Origin: Stercorarius parasiticus
Lineage: Eukaryota > Chordata > Aves > Charadriiformes > Stercorariidae
Length of the DNA: 64,000 nt
Direction of reading: 5' to 3'
Assembly (NCBI GenBank): GCA_013396915.1
Contig: VWZL01000589.1
Coordinates: 100,371 to 164,370 of the forward strand
Shown: piece after piece, positions 38,886 through 51,500 of the stretch
Numbering within the stretch: the stretch's first letter is position 1
Layout: each line of letters starts with the position of its first letter
The notes under the pieces: model-generated
Databases searched by the model: none
What the model was told of the DNA's origin: nothing
Seen by the model: the letters and a program-made list of their open reading frames with translations, nothing else
Made by a program: the position numbers and the translations under genes

Positions 38886-41700
38886 GCTGCCTCCTCCCTG
38901 GACCCCCCTGCCCTCACAGTTGGGCTCTGCAGGGGGGCACCATGGTCCCCAAACCCTTAAGTTAAACCATTTAAGCACGGCTGAAGAGTGTGATTTCAAC
39001 CCCCATCCATCCCAAAGCCCGGGGCTGAGCCGGGGGTGCAGGGACGCTGCTGGGCCGGTGGCAGAGGGGCTCCCCCCACCCCACTCCCCGCAGCGGCGCG
39101 GGTGGCAGCGGCAGATGGAGAGCGGGGCTGAGACATGGTGGTACTTTGTGTGCTCCCACCCATGTGCCAAGTTACCACTTGGCTCGGCTCCAGTGCAGGA
39201 GTGGCTGCGGCCAGGAAGAGGGACGCCGGTGGCCGGGCAGGGGAGTGCAGGGAGCTGGGGCAGGGAGCTGAGTGCAGGATGCTGCCTGCCGCGCTCCAGT
39301 GCTGCTGTCTGACATGATTTTGCTGATGGTGATGGGGAATGGGTTGGCTGCTCTCGCCGCTCGCATTCAGTCCTTCCTCCCGGCTTTCCTCCCTCCTCCC
39401 CACCGCTCCCCGCATGGATGGGCACGCAGATGGGATGCGGGGTGACGTCTCACCTCGGTCTTTACAAGCTCCACTTCCAGCAGGGCTTCTGCAATCCCAG
39501 CCCCTGAAATCCCACCCCAACACACATGTCCACTGGCCCCGGCTAGCAGCATTCACAGTGTGGCTATTGCCCGTCCCCAGAGGTCATGGGCACTGCCCGA
39601 AAGAGGTCAGCCTCATTAGGCCCATTTCACAGATGGGGAAATTGAGACTGGGAGCAACGCGGTGACTCTTTGGGGCATGCAGGGTCCGGCCCCAGCGAAC
39701 TGACCCCTCCCAAAAGGCGGTCGCCAGCTGGCCTGGCGTGGCCCTGATTGCTGCCTTGGGACAGTGGTGGCCAAATCGCGCCGGAGCGAGAGCGACAATA
39801 CTCCCCGAGAGCCCCGGCGCAACCCAAAAGTATGAGGTTACACAAGCGGCACCACACCTGCTGTGAGCAACGCTGGACCCACGCACCCGCCACCACCACC
39901 AACACCCTCTCCTTAACCCTTTGTGCGCGGTGGCCGACCTCCAACGCCAATGGCGGTGGCGCAGGGAAAGTGCCGGGGGGCAGGGAGAAGCTGCGGGGCC
40001 ACCTGAGAGGGGACATCCCGTTGCAGGTCTGGGACTCAGCCCCGTGGTTCTGGGGCCGCGGGGGAGGAGGTCACGCCGTGTCCCTCCTCGGGGGAGCGGG
40101 AGCTCCGCCGGGGCAGGACCCATTTCACCCTGGCCGGAGCTTCGCCCTGCGCACCTGGCTGGGCTTAAATGGGGGTCTTGGTCCCAGCCAAGCCAGAACC
40201 AAGGTGGAGCCAGTTCATTGGTGGCGACAGTTGAGCCCCTGGGGTAATATTTGCTCCCCAGAGAGGAACCACCTCCATTCCCCTTGCCCTTCCCCTGTTT
40301 TGGATGTGGCAGCACTGGAGGTCACTGAACCTCCCCTAAAAACCATCTCCCCCTCCACGCTGTGATGCGGAGCCTGGTGCCACTCCGCTCGCCACTGGTG
40401 GGTGGAGAGACGCTGACCCCGGCATCGACTGGTGCCATCCTCAGCGATGGGGAAGGAGCAGGGCTGGGGAGGCCGGAGCTGCCGGACGGTGCCCAGGTGC
40501 TGCCGGAGACGGGCTCAGTGCTGGGGAGCTGCACCCGACCGGGAGATGCAGTGGGATGCGTCCCGTGGGGCTGGATCCTGCCCGTCACAGATGACACCAG
40601 CGGCCCCGGGCATCGGCGGTACGGGGAGGAGATGGCCAGTGGGAATGGATTAGAAGCAAAACTTCTTCCACCCCACCACCGTCCAGCCCTTCTCCTTCCC
40701 CTCCTCCCCTGCCTGGCTTCACCACTGGCTCTTTGTGGTCAGGGCCAGGACGGACACCGGGGCGCTGCCAGCCCGTGGCTGCGTCGAAGCGGCAACTGCT
40801 GGCACGGCTCCGCCACGAGGATCGGCCCAATCGGCCCTCGGCTGGCCTGGAGGTGAGCAGGAATTTGGGATGACACCACCACACCTTAATCACTGTTTGC
40901 TCTCGCCCGTGCCCCACCCAGCGAGAGGGGAACCTCTGCTCCCGCCTGGCAGCATCGCCCTGGCCACCCCCAGCCCCTCACCCAGCCTCCGGGACCGCCG
41001 AGCCCCCACTGGGGCTGTGCTGGGCTGCTCCATGTCATCAAGCCCCGGCACGGCTGGCTGGCAGAGCTGGCCCCTGCGGTGGCTCTGCTGCGGGCTCCCT
41101 ACCGAGGACACTGGCGGGTGGCTTCGCCTCCCCGTGACTCAGTTTCCCGTCGGGAATGGCTGACCTGCCCGGCGGGTAGTGGGTCACAGGGTGAACCCGC
41201 TGCCGGGGGCTGTGGTGTCAGTGCCCCCAAACCTCGTCCTTGGGTGCTGACGCGGGGACATGCCCGGTGGCAGCCCCCAGCCTCAGTCTGGGTGGGGGTC
41301 CAGCCCCGGTTCCATGCTGGGGGTGGGTGTGGGCAACAGGGACAGGGTGACTACAGGGGAGTCGCAGCACTTGCAACCACAGACCCTTAATGTGCCCCCC
41401 CCGGCTGTGGGGTTAATGCCATGGAGAACCCACACTAGGGGACAGGAGCCAACTGCTTTGTCCCCTCCATGGCATCAGTGTCACCCTTCCTGCCAACCCC
41501 ACTGCCGAAGCGCTCTGGCGGTGCGGGACAAGGGTCCCCCCACTGTGCCAGGTGAGGCTGGTGCCCTTGGACCATGGGGACCAGACATGGCATTGCCGCC
41601 CGTGCCAGCCCCCAGCAGCTGGCCGGATCCGGCATGGTGCTGGGCATGTGGCCCTGCTGAAGTGTGTGAGTCAGTGCCCCACGGCGCTCCTTATGCAAAG
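38886..41700. other. Intergenic region
   Basis: GC-rich sequence without supported exons. It includes a MIR-like SINE fragment at 39613-39668. Chance open frames are numerous. Confidence 0.6.
39613..39668 (+). mobile_element. MIR-like SINE core fragment
   Basis: The sequence cccatttcacagatggggaa, then attgagactgggagcaacgc and ggtgactcttt, resembles the MIR core consensus (cattttacagatgaggaaactgaggc...gtgacttgccc). It is old and diverged. Recognition is by eye only. Confidence 0.55.
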
Positions 41701-41701
41701 G

Positions 41702-41990
41702 CTGGCACGGGGCTGTGGCATGGGGCCATGGAGTGGGGCAGTGGCATAGGGCAGTGGTGGCATAGGGCAGTGGTGGCATGGGGCTGTGGCATGGGGCCAT
41801 GGCACAGAGCTGTGCCATGGGGCAGTGCCATGGGGCTGTGGCATGGGTCAGTGGCATGGGGCACTGGTGTGGGGCAGTGGTGTGGAGCTGTGGCATGGGG
41901 CAGTGGTGTGGTGCCATGGTCTGGGGCAGTGGCATGGGGCCGTGGTGTGGGGCTGTGGTGTGGGGCTGTGGCGTGGGGCAGCACTCGGGC
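41702..41990. repeat. Minisatellite, GTGGCATGGGGC type
   Basis: Tandem array of units of about 10-11 bases in pairs (about 21 bases), built from GGGGCAGTGGCATGGGGCTG and GTGGTGTGGGGC variants. The reading frames are open on both strands (WHGAMAQ-like and PHATAPHHSP-like repeats). No gene is supported. Confidence 0.88.
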
Positions 41991-43072
41991 ACAGCAGGGC
42001 AGGTGGCGGGTGCGATCACAGCGTGGAGAAGGGGGAAACTGAGGCAGCGTTGGGTGCGCCCCCCATGTCCCGCGGCCCGCACGGGGCTGTCCCTGTCCCC
42101 AGCGGAGCCCTGAGCTGGCCTGACCCGCTCACGTAACGCCTGCCCGGCGCTTATGCAATAACTGCTGCCGCGCGGCTGCAAGGGACATCCAACGCCGCAG
42201 CAATTACCCAGCCCTTAATCAGCGGCAACGCAGGATAACGAGGCTAATTGGAACCGTGGCTGGCAGAGCTGCCGGCGGGCTGGGGAAGGGGCATTCGGTC
42301 TGACCCTGCGCCCTGAGGGGGGCCCCAAGCAATTAGTGGCTGCTGAGCCTTCATTAGGGACTGGGGGTGGCCGGGCTGGACCCCACTGTGCCCCGGGCGG
42401 TGGGTGCCCATGGGGTGGGACAGAGCATCCGCTCGCTGCTGGGCTGGAGTGTGACGTCCCCACCCCTGTCCCCATCCCTGTCCTTGTCCCCATCCCCATC
42501 CCCATCACCGCACACCCGCGGCGCCACGATGCTCAAAGTAGGTCAGTGGGCCGAGGTGCCAAGCGATCGCGGGCACCGCAGCATCCGCCCCGGGGGCTTC
42601 ACTCGCTCCAGGGGGAGCTCACCCTCTGCCCCGCCAAGCCCATCACCCTGCTCACCTCGCCAGGCTCCAGCGTCCCCAGGGAGGGAGGCAGAGGTAGCAT
42701 CTCCTGGAGCCGGACTGCAGAGGCCTAACACAGCTTGCTGCACAAATGATGCCTAAATAGCTCCTAAATAGGATCCCCCACGTCCCCCCCTCCCTCCGTG
42801 CTGCCCTGGGGGCTCAGCCCAGAGGTGTGGGGGTGCAGGGGGGCCCCCCGGGCAGTTCCCCCTGGCTTGGGCAGCATTCGTCACCGGCCCAGGCACTGAG
42901 CAGCGCTGCCAAATCTCCAGCGTAATAATTAGGAGATAAACAGGAAAGAGGAAAGGGGCAGATTTCATATTCCGCCCTGATCCCCCTGAGACAGATAAAA
43001 GCGGAGTGGGGGGACACGAGGGGGCTTTTTTCCCACTTGTTTCTGCTGAATCAAACATTTTTCCTCCTGCTT
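41991..43072. other. Intergenic region with possible conserved elements
   Basis: Contains AT-rich islands within GC-rich DNA, notably 42110-42270 (with TAATCA, ACCCAGCCCTTAATCAGCGG and GCTAATTGG) and 42890-42990 (GTAATAATTAGGAGATAAAC). Homeobox-type cores such as TAATTA are frequent in them. Enhancer function is only a suggestion. Confidence 0.35.
42535..42545 (+). promoter_or_regulatory. Consensus ROR response element
   Basis: AAAGTAGGTCA is an exact match to WAWNTRGGTCA, the monomeric ROR/REV-ERB site. It lies about 5.2 kb upstream of the ROR-like start codon and 12 kb upstream of the ZFAND start codon. A 14-base word AGTAGGTCAGTGGG is shared with a second near-match at 44158-44168. Confidence 0.45.
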
Positions 43073-43073
43073 N
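43073..43073. other. Single ambiguous base
   Basis: One N within cctgcttnggcacc. It has no bearing on any gene. Confidence 0.95.
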
Positions 43074-46000
43074 GGCACCTTCAAAGCCGGTTTGTTCCTG
43101 GACCCCCAGCCTGTCCCCCCACCCCCCCTCGCCTCCATCTTTTTGAACTTCCCAGCCACAAAATTGCCAAGTTTCATGTGATGCCGCTTCTCCCGCACCC
43201 GGAGGCAAGGCGCGAGGGACCTGGGGCAGATGGCAGGGAACACGGTCCCTAGGGCTGGGGCAGGGACATGGCATGGGGACTCCCCGGGGGAACATCTCCA
43301 GGCAGCCTGTCTTTGTGGGGAATTTCCAAACTGGGGTGAAAAGGGGGTATTTGGGGATTTTTTTTCTCCCCTAAACTAGAATATTGTGGACACTGCAAAA
43401 AATAGCCCTTGGCTCAGCCGAGCTGGTGGCTGAGCCCCTCTTTGCTGCCAACAGCAAGGGCTTTGGAGGCTGGGTGACACCGGGGTGTCACCCCAGGGGA
43501 CAGGCAGGGGACCTGGGTGCAGGCAGCTGCCCTGCAGGTGTGCAGGGCCGAGCTGGCAGCAGAGCAGCCATGGGGGTGCTGGGAGCATCCCCCTGCCGGG
43601 GCTCAGCCGGGGACCACCGTGGGACCCCAGGGTGGGAGGACAGTGCTGGCTGAGGGTCCCATCCCGGCTGCCCACTTGGGGCCCTGCAGTGGGAACTGGC
43701 TGCTTCCCCGGAAAAGGGCTCAGGAGCTGCCGCCGCCGCGTTTGCAGCCTCACACAGCCCCGGCTGGCTCCAGACCCTCAATGGCACCCCTGCTGCCGGG
43801 ACAGCACCTGAGGGGCTGGGCGCAGGGTGGTCCTCAAAGCACCCATGGAAACTTCTGGGCATCCTCACCCTCCCCATCGCCTGAGCAGGTGCTCAGTGCT
43901 GGCTGCAGCGGGTCCAAAACCCCCGTGAGGGGAGAAGCAGGAGCCGAGAGCACCCGAGCTGCTCGAGCGTGGGGTGCTGCACGCACCGACCCGCGCTCGA
44001 GCCATCAGCCACCGCTCGCCTTCCTTTTCCTGCCAGCCAGTGCCCCCGGCTGCCCACTGTGCCCGTACCTGGACGTCCCCCTCCAGAGCCGATCTAGAGG
44101 CTTTAGCACAAGTTAATCCCAGCAATCCCTTAATTCCAGGGACTGAAATAGGAAAGATCAGTAGGTCAGTGGGAAAAGCTCTTGGCCAAAGTTAACATGT
44201 TAATGCGGGGACAGGGCGAGAGCAAGAGCAGGGGAGAGGAAAGCGCCCGCCGCCTGTGGATCTGTTCTGGCTTGTCCCCCTGCCCGGGCTCAGGTCACCC
44301 TGCTTCCCGCCAGGGAGGGGTTTTGGGGACACCAAGCATCGCTGGGCCAGGGACTCCCAGCAGCTCCCAGGCTGCTGCGGTTTGGAGTGGGAAGGGAGGT
44401 TTTTCCCCTCTGACCCCACCAAACCCAACCCCAGCACAGGCGTCCCAGAGACGATTTCACTGGGGTTTAAATCCCAGCCTCCAGAGGCGAGAGGTTGCGT
44501 ATTAGCACGCTGCACCGCTTGAGCGGCTCTAATTAGGGCTTGGCAGGCTCCCGCCTCAGCCCCGTAAGCACCTTTTTGGCTGCCACTCTGGAAAAAGCCG
44601 TGCCAGAGGACTTAGCTTTTAATACAGCCAAAGCCCAGGTGAGCCACCCACTGCTGCCGCCCGGCACCACACGGGCCGGTCCCAGCCCCGGCTGTGGGTC
44701 CCAGTGCTGGGGAGGTCACTGGGTGGCTTCAGGCAAGACCCCCCCAGCCCTGCGGTGCCGGTAGAGGTGGCACTGCATCCCCATGAGGACCAGCCCGGGG
44801 CTTTTCCCTGCATCCCCATCCGCCTTCCCCTGGGCCGGGTGTTTTTGGGCAATAATATCGCTATGGGAGCAGTTTCCTTAAATCCATCTCCGTTACGGCA
44901 AGCAGCTTAGCACCAGAAACTCTCTTCCTCTCTGTTCTTTTAATACAATCCTGGCTTAGCAAAGCCCCGGGATTAGCTGCTGCCCCTGCAGTGCAAGTGA
45001 GGAGAGGAGAATTAAATAATATGAAAGCAGAAAACAAAGGGCTCTGCTTGATTTAAGCAGCTGGAGGTGGGGGGTTCAGGGTGGTCCGGCCTTGCCCACG
45101 GTGAGCCGCCAGGGTTACCTGCGGAGGGGAATGCACAGCAGGATGATACAGGGTACGGCCCCTCTCAGATGCCTGGGTTTTATGGGTCAGTGGGTCAGGG
45201 ATGCTGCGATGCTTTCAGCCACCACACCTGCCACCGGGGACTGGAGGGAGCCCAGCTCGGAGGCACACGCACCCTAAAGGTGCCCTGAACATCTCACTGT
45301 GCTTTTTGGTGGCAAATATTCTCATTTTCCAGAGTTTTCCCATCTTGGGCTCTGCCGGAACCGGCGAGTGGCTTCAGGGATCTCAGTGCCCTTTGCAGAG
45401 GCGGCATCACACCAAAAAATGGGTCTTCCCTGCTTTTCCCACCCCGTGTCTTGCCGATGGGCTGGGGGTTAGTGCTCATCCTCTGGGTCCTGGCGGGCCG
45501 GGCTGGCTCCCATCGCCGGCACCGCGGATCACCTTGGACTCCGCTCCCGGCACGGCACGGCGATGGGCTGGGTTGCTGGGGAGACGGGCTGGTTTATTTA
45601 CCATCAGGGTTGCGATAAGGAGTGCAAAAGGGGAAGCGAAGCACATGGTGTCCAATGTGCCTGACCCACTTTTCCAGCGCCCGGGCATCGCTCACCCTCG
45701 GCTATTGGATTGCAGCGGCGGAGGCACAGGGAGCACGGCTGCGAATGCCCCTCTACTCACCGGAGCCACCGAGCTGTGAGGCTTTGGGGTGTCCTTGCTG
45801 CTGAACCCCATTTTCTCTGGGCTGGTTGGGAATAGAGGAAAAGCATCCCCGGGCACTGTGAGTGCATCATGGCTGGATGCCGAGACACCGCAATGGGGAC
45901 AAAAACTGGTGTGAAAGCTCACCGTGGCAGACTCCTCGTGCCTGTCCTCGGCCGCGGTCCCCACCGCGGTACGTCCCCCGCCGGCGCTGGCACAGTGGCC

Positions 46001-49000
46001 CAGATCTGCCATTCCGCATGGCTTCCCTGGCTCTCCCCAGGGCCGGGCGCCGGCAGGCAGGGCGCTCATTCGGCGCCTCGCACGGCCGCCCGCTAATCTG
46101 ACATGACTCTTCCATTAGAGATGAGATGCCAGCAAAGAGCTTTTCAGTGTAGGAGTTAACTCCTTCTCCCACCCTGAAGCTCCCCGACCTGCAGCGTCGG
46201 CTCTGTCTCCATCACCCACATGGCCTGGGGTGTGCAGGATGAGGGGGGGCGGTTCCCCCACTTCATCACCCACAGCTTGGTGTTGGGCTGCCCGTGGGAC
46301 CCGGCTCTGCTCTTGCACTTGCATCATCCTCCTCCTCCTCTGAGGATGCGGGATGAGAGCAGAGACCCGGAATTGCCATGCTGGAGAGTGCTAGAGAGGG
46401 GCTCCATGGGTCCCCCCTGGCTGTCAGGAGAGGCCCCAGCCCAGCTGGCCCCAGCCCTGGCTGCAGCTCCAGCCGCTTCCCTTATTGATCTCCTCTCCTG
46501 CTGTTAATTAGCGCCTCCAATTTAGCCTGATCAGACCCTCGGCTCCCTGCAAAGGGCCTGTCTCGGTTTTGGCCATCCCTGTGGTGCGCTGGGGCTGCTG
46601 CCCAGTGGATGGGGCCAAAGGGGAGCCCGGGGAGCCGGGGGCAGGCGGGGGCTTGGGGTGAGCATCCTGGCCGGGGGGTGGTCCCCAAGCAGGGGGACCT
46701 AGGACGTGGCAGGGATCAATGGCAGGGGGATGAGCCCTGGCTGGGAGCCAGCACGTGTCCCCCCCAAGGGCACGAATGTCCCAGCCCAGAGACGTCGATG
46801 TTTCACATCCAATGTGACACTGTGGTGGGGGGGACGGCGGTGGCAGCTCGGCGGTGGCAGCTCGGCAATGGCAGCCAGCTCCAGAGCTGGCTGATGGTCA
46901 AAATGCAGCACAAGGTCTGCTCTCTGGGACAGACCCCTGCCCCAAGGACAGCCACCTTCCTGTACCAGGACAGAGCTTTCCCTGGTGTCCCTGCTCCCCT
47001 GGAGCCATTCAGGGGAGGTGACAGCGGTCCTTGGTCCCCTGCTTCAAGGACAGGCCCCAGCATCCTTCCAGAGAGGGGAGGCAAAGCTGATATGGGGGAT
47101 CAGGATCCCACCCATGTCCCCTTCTTCTGCCAGGAGCAGCGGGTCACCAGCCACAACAGGGCCAGGGTCAGATCCTGCTCCTTGCCAGGCTCCGGCCAGG
47201 CGGGTTCTCCTCAGCACAGCCACAGCTAGGGCCACCACTGGGGCTTGCCCAAAGGCCAGGAGGACCGACTTGGTTCCTGGAGAAAGGTTTGGCCCTGGAG
47301 GGTGGCCATGGTTCCCCGCAAAATGCCTGGAGGGATGGCTCATCCCAACGGTACAGCAGGGAAACTGAGGCATGGAGCTAGGCAGGGACGTGCACCATGC
47401 TGGGGTCTGCCGGGGGCTCTGGGGCATCATCTGAGCCACACAGGTGCTTGAGCCCCATCAGGCTACAGCATCCCTGACCCTGCCACAGGACCTGGGGGCT
47501 CTGCTGCCCTCCAGGCCTCCACCTAAGGGGGCTTCAGAGGCAGCCAGCCCCCCAGCAGCCCCCACAGCTGCAGGAGAGCAGGCAGGAAGCTGCTCACGGA
47601 AGGTCCCTGGCCAAGGGGGCTGGAGGAGAGGGCGCTACACCAGAGCAGCATGTCCTCGCCATCACCTCCCGCATCACTGCCATGTCACGGGATGGCTGTG
47701 GGGTCTGGGGACCTCATGCCCAGCTGGTCTGACTCGACTCGGATCAGGATCCTACATAACGCCGGCTGCGAGCGCCCCGGCTCATGGCAGGGATGCACCA
47801 CTGTAGAGCTGACCTGGATCCCAGCCACCCCGGCAGCCGTCACCTCCTGTGCCACCACATGCCCCTGGGAGAGGGACTTCCAGCATGGGCGACAGCCCTG
47901 TGATGGTCGGGGAGGACAGGACCGGGGATGGCTCCTGTCCCCATCCCTCACAGTGGCCCCAGGACAAGCCAGCTCCAAGGCGGAGGGGGGCAGTCCAGAC
48001 CACCCACATGGTGTTTCGGGACACGGGGTGGGGGGCATCCACCAAAGGCAGTTTGGGAAGTCGTGCTGGAGACCCCCAGCCCTGCAGCTGGGGTCTCCCA
48101 TTCCGCACCAGGAGCAGAGAGATGCCTAGAAGGACACATCTGCTCCTCCTGTTACAGGCAGGGACTGAAATGCTCCCGCATTATTTTTGTGGGATTCTTT
48201 GGCTGCAAATTGGGGTGTCATCACCCTTTTCCCACATCAGACGGCTCGGACTTCGCAGCAGGGTGGGGATGCGGCGGCAGCAGAGGAAACCCTCCCTGAA
48301 ATCCTGGCGCGGAGCCACCCATGAAATATTCAGGCTGTTCAGTGCAGTTCCCACCTCACTGTCGAAAGCACCATGAATATTGCAGGTGGGCATTAAAGTT
48401 TCACGGCTGCCACACTTCGGTGCAGCCCTGCGGACACCGTTACGTCCCTCTGACAGGATGCATCATGCCTTCACCAGGCTCCGGCTACCCGTTTTCCTAT
48501 GGTTTACCCCCAAAACAGGTTATGGTGATGGGCTCAGGCCCTGAACCACTCCAAGAGCAAACCAACCCCACCATGTCCCTGGGAAGGAGCAGCACAACTT
48601 AAGGCAGAGCCGCAGGAGGGTGCGAGGTCCTGCAGGACTGGGGACAAGCAGGGGACATGGCCTCCCCACCCCAAAGCTCAGCCGCGCTCCCCGCTGCCCC
48701 AATGGCGGCGTGGCCTCACTCCTCCACAGCCCTGAGGGATTCCTGGGTGCGAGAAGAGGTTTGCAGCTCCCTGAGCATCTCAAGGGTTTCGTCCTTCATG
48801 TCATGAGCTTTCCAGGTCAGTCCCCACCAGAAGGGACAGTTCCCTTCTCCCCCGCTCTCATAACTCCGCTCTTCCCGTGTTTATATAACAGCGATGTCTC
48901 CTGCGGACCTGGGAGAGAATTGGCCGGGGACAAATAATGAGGATAATTCAAGTCATTTGGGAAGATGAGGTTTGCGAGGTGCCCAGCGTCTTCCACCTTT

Positions 49001-51427
49001 TACATGTTGTCTCTAATCATCCGCAATCTCGGATGGCCATTGATGGAGCTCGTTGCTGTGGCGACGGATGAATAGCCCTGGGATTGTACCATGCCAAAAA
49101 AGTGCCGTCCTTCCATCAAAACAACAACAACAACAACAAAAATATCATTTTGTTCAGGAAATTAAGCAGTTTGCAACCAAATAGCAACATCTGAAAGGGC
49201 TCCCGCATCCGTTCTTTCCTCCTGGCTCCTGTGGCCGCATTGGGTTTGTCGGGAACATGCCCAGCGCCCCAGAGAGTCCTTTGTGTGTGCCGGACAAGGA
49301 GAAGGTGGTAATTGCAAGGGGGTTTCTAACCCACTGAGCCTATTAAAAGGATTTTACGCCCCCCCCCCCCCCCTTCTTCCCCAGATGTGTGTCACGCAGG
49401 CAGGGAGTGCTGGCCGCTGGGGCCGGGGGCTGGCACAGCACTGGGTTAATGTGTTAGCTGTGCAAGGTTGGACCAGAGCAGGGTGCTGGGGCAGAGGGAG
49501 GTGGCGATGGGGCTCAGGTCCTGCTTTTCCCCTGGGGAAGGAGCCAGCACGGGGCTCCCGAGGTGCAGGAGGAGGGTGGCCGGCTGAGTGGGGAGCACAG
49601 GGCTCCCACCGCTGTCAGCCTCTGTGGTTTTCCATTTAAACTCCCTCCCAGGCACTACAACCTGAGCCTGGATACTCTCCTTTGATCCCCACGGCTCTGG
49701 GAGCATGTCCTGGGGGGGCTGCTGGAGACGCTGCTCTCAAGCTGTGCCGCTGGACGTCGGGTAGCACAGCCCCCGGGGACAAGGCTGGGATGGGGGGGAT
49801 TTGGGGTCTGCTCAACGAGGGATTGATCCTCGCTTTGGTTTCCTCCTTTGGGTGGAGGCGTCTGACCCTCCCGATGCTGGGAACCGCAGGTAAAGCCACA
49901 TCTCTAGGCCCACACTGTGGAGATTCTCTGTCTGAAATCCACGTTACCACACCAGGCCTCGGCATACATTTTGAGCAGGGAGTCTGGTCCCTGCTGGCAT
50001 CTTCGGTGCTCCTGAATGTCATCGGCCTGCGACAGGATGTAAATAGTGTAATTCAGAGCTGTGTGACCCCAAAGCTCATCCTGCAAGAGGAAAAGAAACA
50101 CAATACCTGTAGGGCAAGCATCCAGCTGGCAGCCTGGGAGAGCCCGGGGTGCAGTGGGGTGGGACCCAGCGCCTGCCTGCCAGGGCAGCGGGTGGGAGGA
50201 GGAGGGATGGGTGCATGGAGAGAAAACATTTTACAGAGGACCCTGAGGATGAGAAATGGGCCAACTTCCTGGCTCCTCTTCGGGCGAGAGCCCCGGGCAG
50301 TGCTTTGCCAGCCATCCCCAGAGCCCTCCACCCTCCCTGGGCTCAGCCAGAGCCAGATGGAGACACATCTTGGCTGCGCAGAAAAACGAGGCGGCAGAGC
50401 AGGCTGGGGAGATTAACTCTGCGGGGAAAACAAGCTCAGCAGACGCTGCCGAGCTGAGGACGCTTGCATGGCTGCGCGTGTATGTTTGCATGCACACGCA
50501 TGTGCTACAAGCGTACATGGGCACGCATGTGCAGAGGGTCAGTGCTTGCGTGCATGAAGATGTGTGCGTTTGGCTGAGCTGATGAATCAGCATCTGGCCT
50601 CAGAGGGGCAGGCAGGGTATTGGAAATGTGTCCTCATCCTTTAATTGCGCTGCTTTGATAACAGTGATAATTGGCTAGAAATCGATACTGTTTTGCTCCT
50701 GTTTCTCTCATCCTGTGTCCTCCTCCCCTCCCTGGTCGCCGTGCTTCCTTTAGTGGAGTGACATTTAAATGCTCTGCCATAGCCATTAGATAACCCAGGC
50801 AGAGACAGCACCACTTAGGAGAGGGCTGATACAGCCCAGCAGTGGGCAGAGATGGAGGCAGCTCCCCTCTCTGCTGCCGCAGTTCAAGGGCAGATGGAAA
50901 CGATGCTGCCGGTGCTGTGGGAGAGACAGCGGTGGGTGACTGCAGCGGGTCTGGGGATGAAGGGAGAGCGGAGCAGGGAAGGGACAAACCCAAACCCAAA
51001 TTGCATCAGCCAGGAACTCCCTCCAGCTTTGGCTCTGAAAATTCTGCTGGAGCATCACAGGAAAATGTGTATTTCTAGCCCTGCAGCTCGGCCTGCCCTG
51101 CTCCCCATGCCCTACCACCGCCCTCGCCCCGTGCCCTTGTCCCCCCGGCAAGCTGCGGCTGGGGTCTCAGAGCCTGCAAAGTCAGGCAGCTCCTGGTCTC
51201 CTTACAACCGCCCTTGCAGAGCAGCCCCTGGGCTTCACCCACCCAGCCGGGGCTGCTGGGGGGTCTGCACCCCAAAAAGCCGCCCTGACCCCCCTCCTGC
51301 CCCACTGAGCTCCGTAAAGCCAAAGGGCCTGGGGAGCAGGATGGCAGCGCCAAAGGATGCATGGAGAGCCCCGGGGGACCAGGGACACCCCGGGCTGGTA
51401 CTGGTGGCCCCAGGGCTCCTGGTCGAC
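43074..51427. other. Intergenic region
   Basis: About 8 kb without a supported gene. Visible items are AT-rich islands that may be conserved noncoding elements (44880-45040, 46080-46160, 46480-46540, 48290-48410, 48900-49150 and 50630-50790). There is also a (CAA)n run at 49121-49140, a C-run at about 49361-49377, and an alternating purine-pyrimidine stretch at 50470-50575. A possible isolated exon frame at 49904-50101 (minus) has a good acceptor but no recognised relative. Confidence 0.5.
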
Positions 51428-51500
51428 ATTAGCCAAGTGACCCTCGTTTAGCTACGTAAACCTCATTAGCTAAGTGACCCTCAATAGCCAAGTGGGGCTC
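51428..51500. repeat. Four-copy 18-19-bp tandem repeat
   Basis: Four diverged units of the form ATTAGCCAAGTGACCCTC, TTTAGCTACGTAAACCTC, ATTAGCTAAGTGACCCTC and AATAGCCAAGTGGGGCTC in direct order. No gene is associated. Confidence 0.8.

Noticed and set aside
38290..39312. 340-residue His-Gly-repeat open frame
   Set aside because: Generated by the 18-bp minisatellite; other frames on both strands are equally open, and no start or splice context supports translation.
41260..42042. 260-residue repeat-rich open frame
   Set aside because: Produced by the GTGGCATGGGGC minisatellite; frames on the opposite strand are open too.
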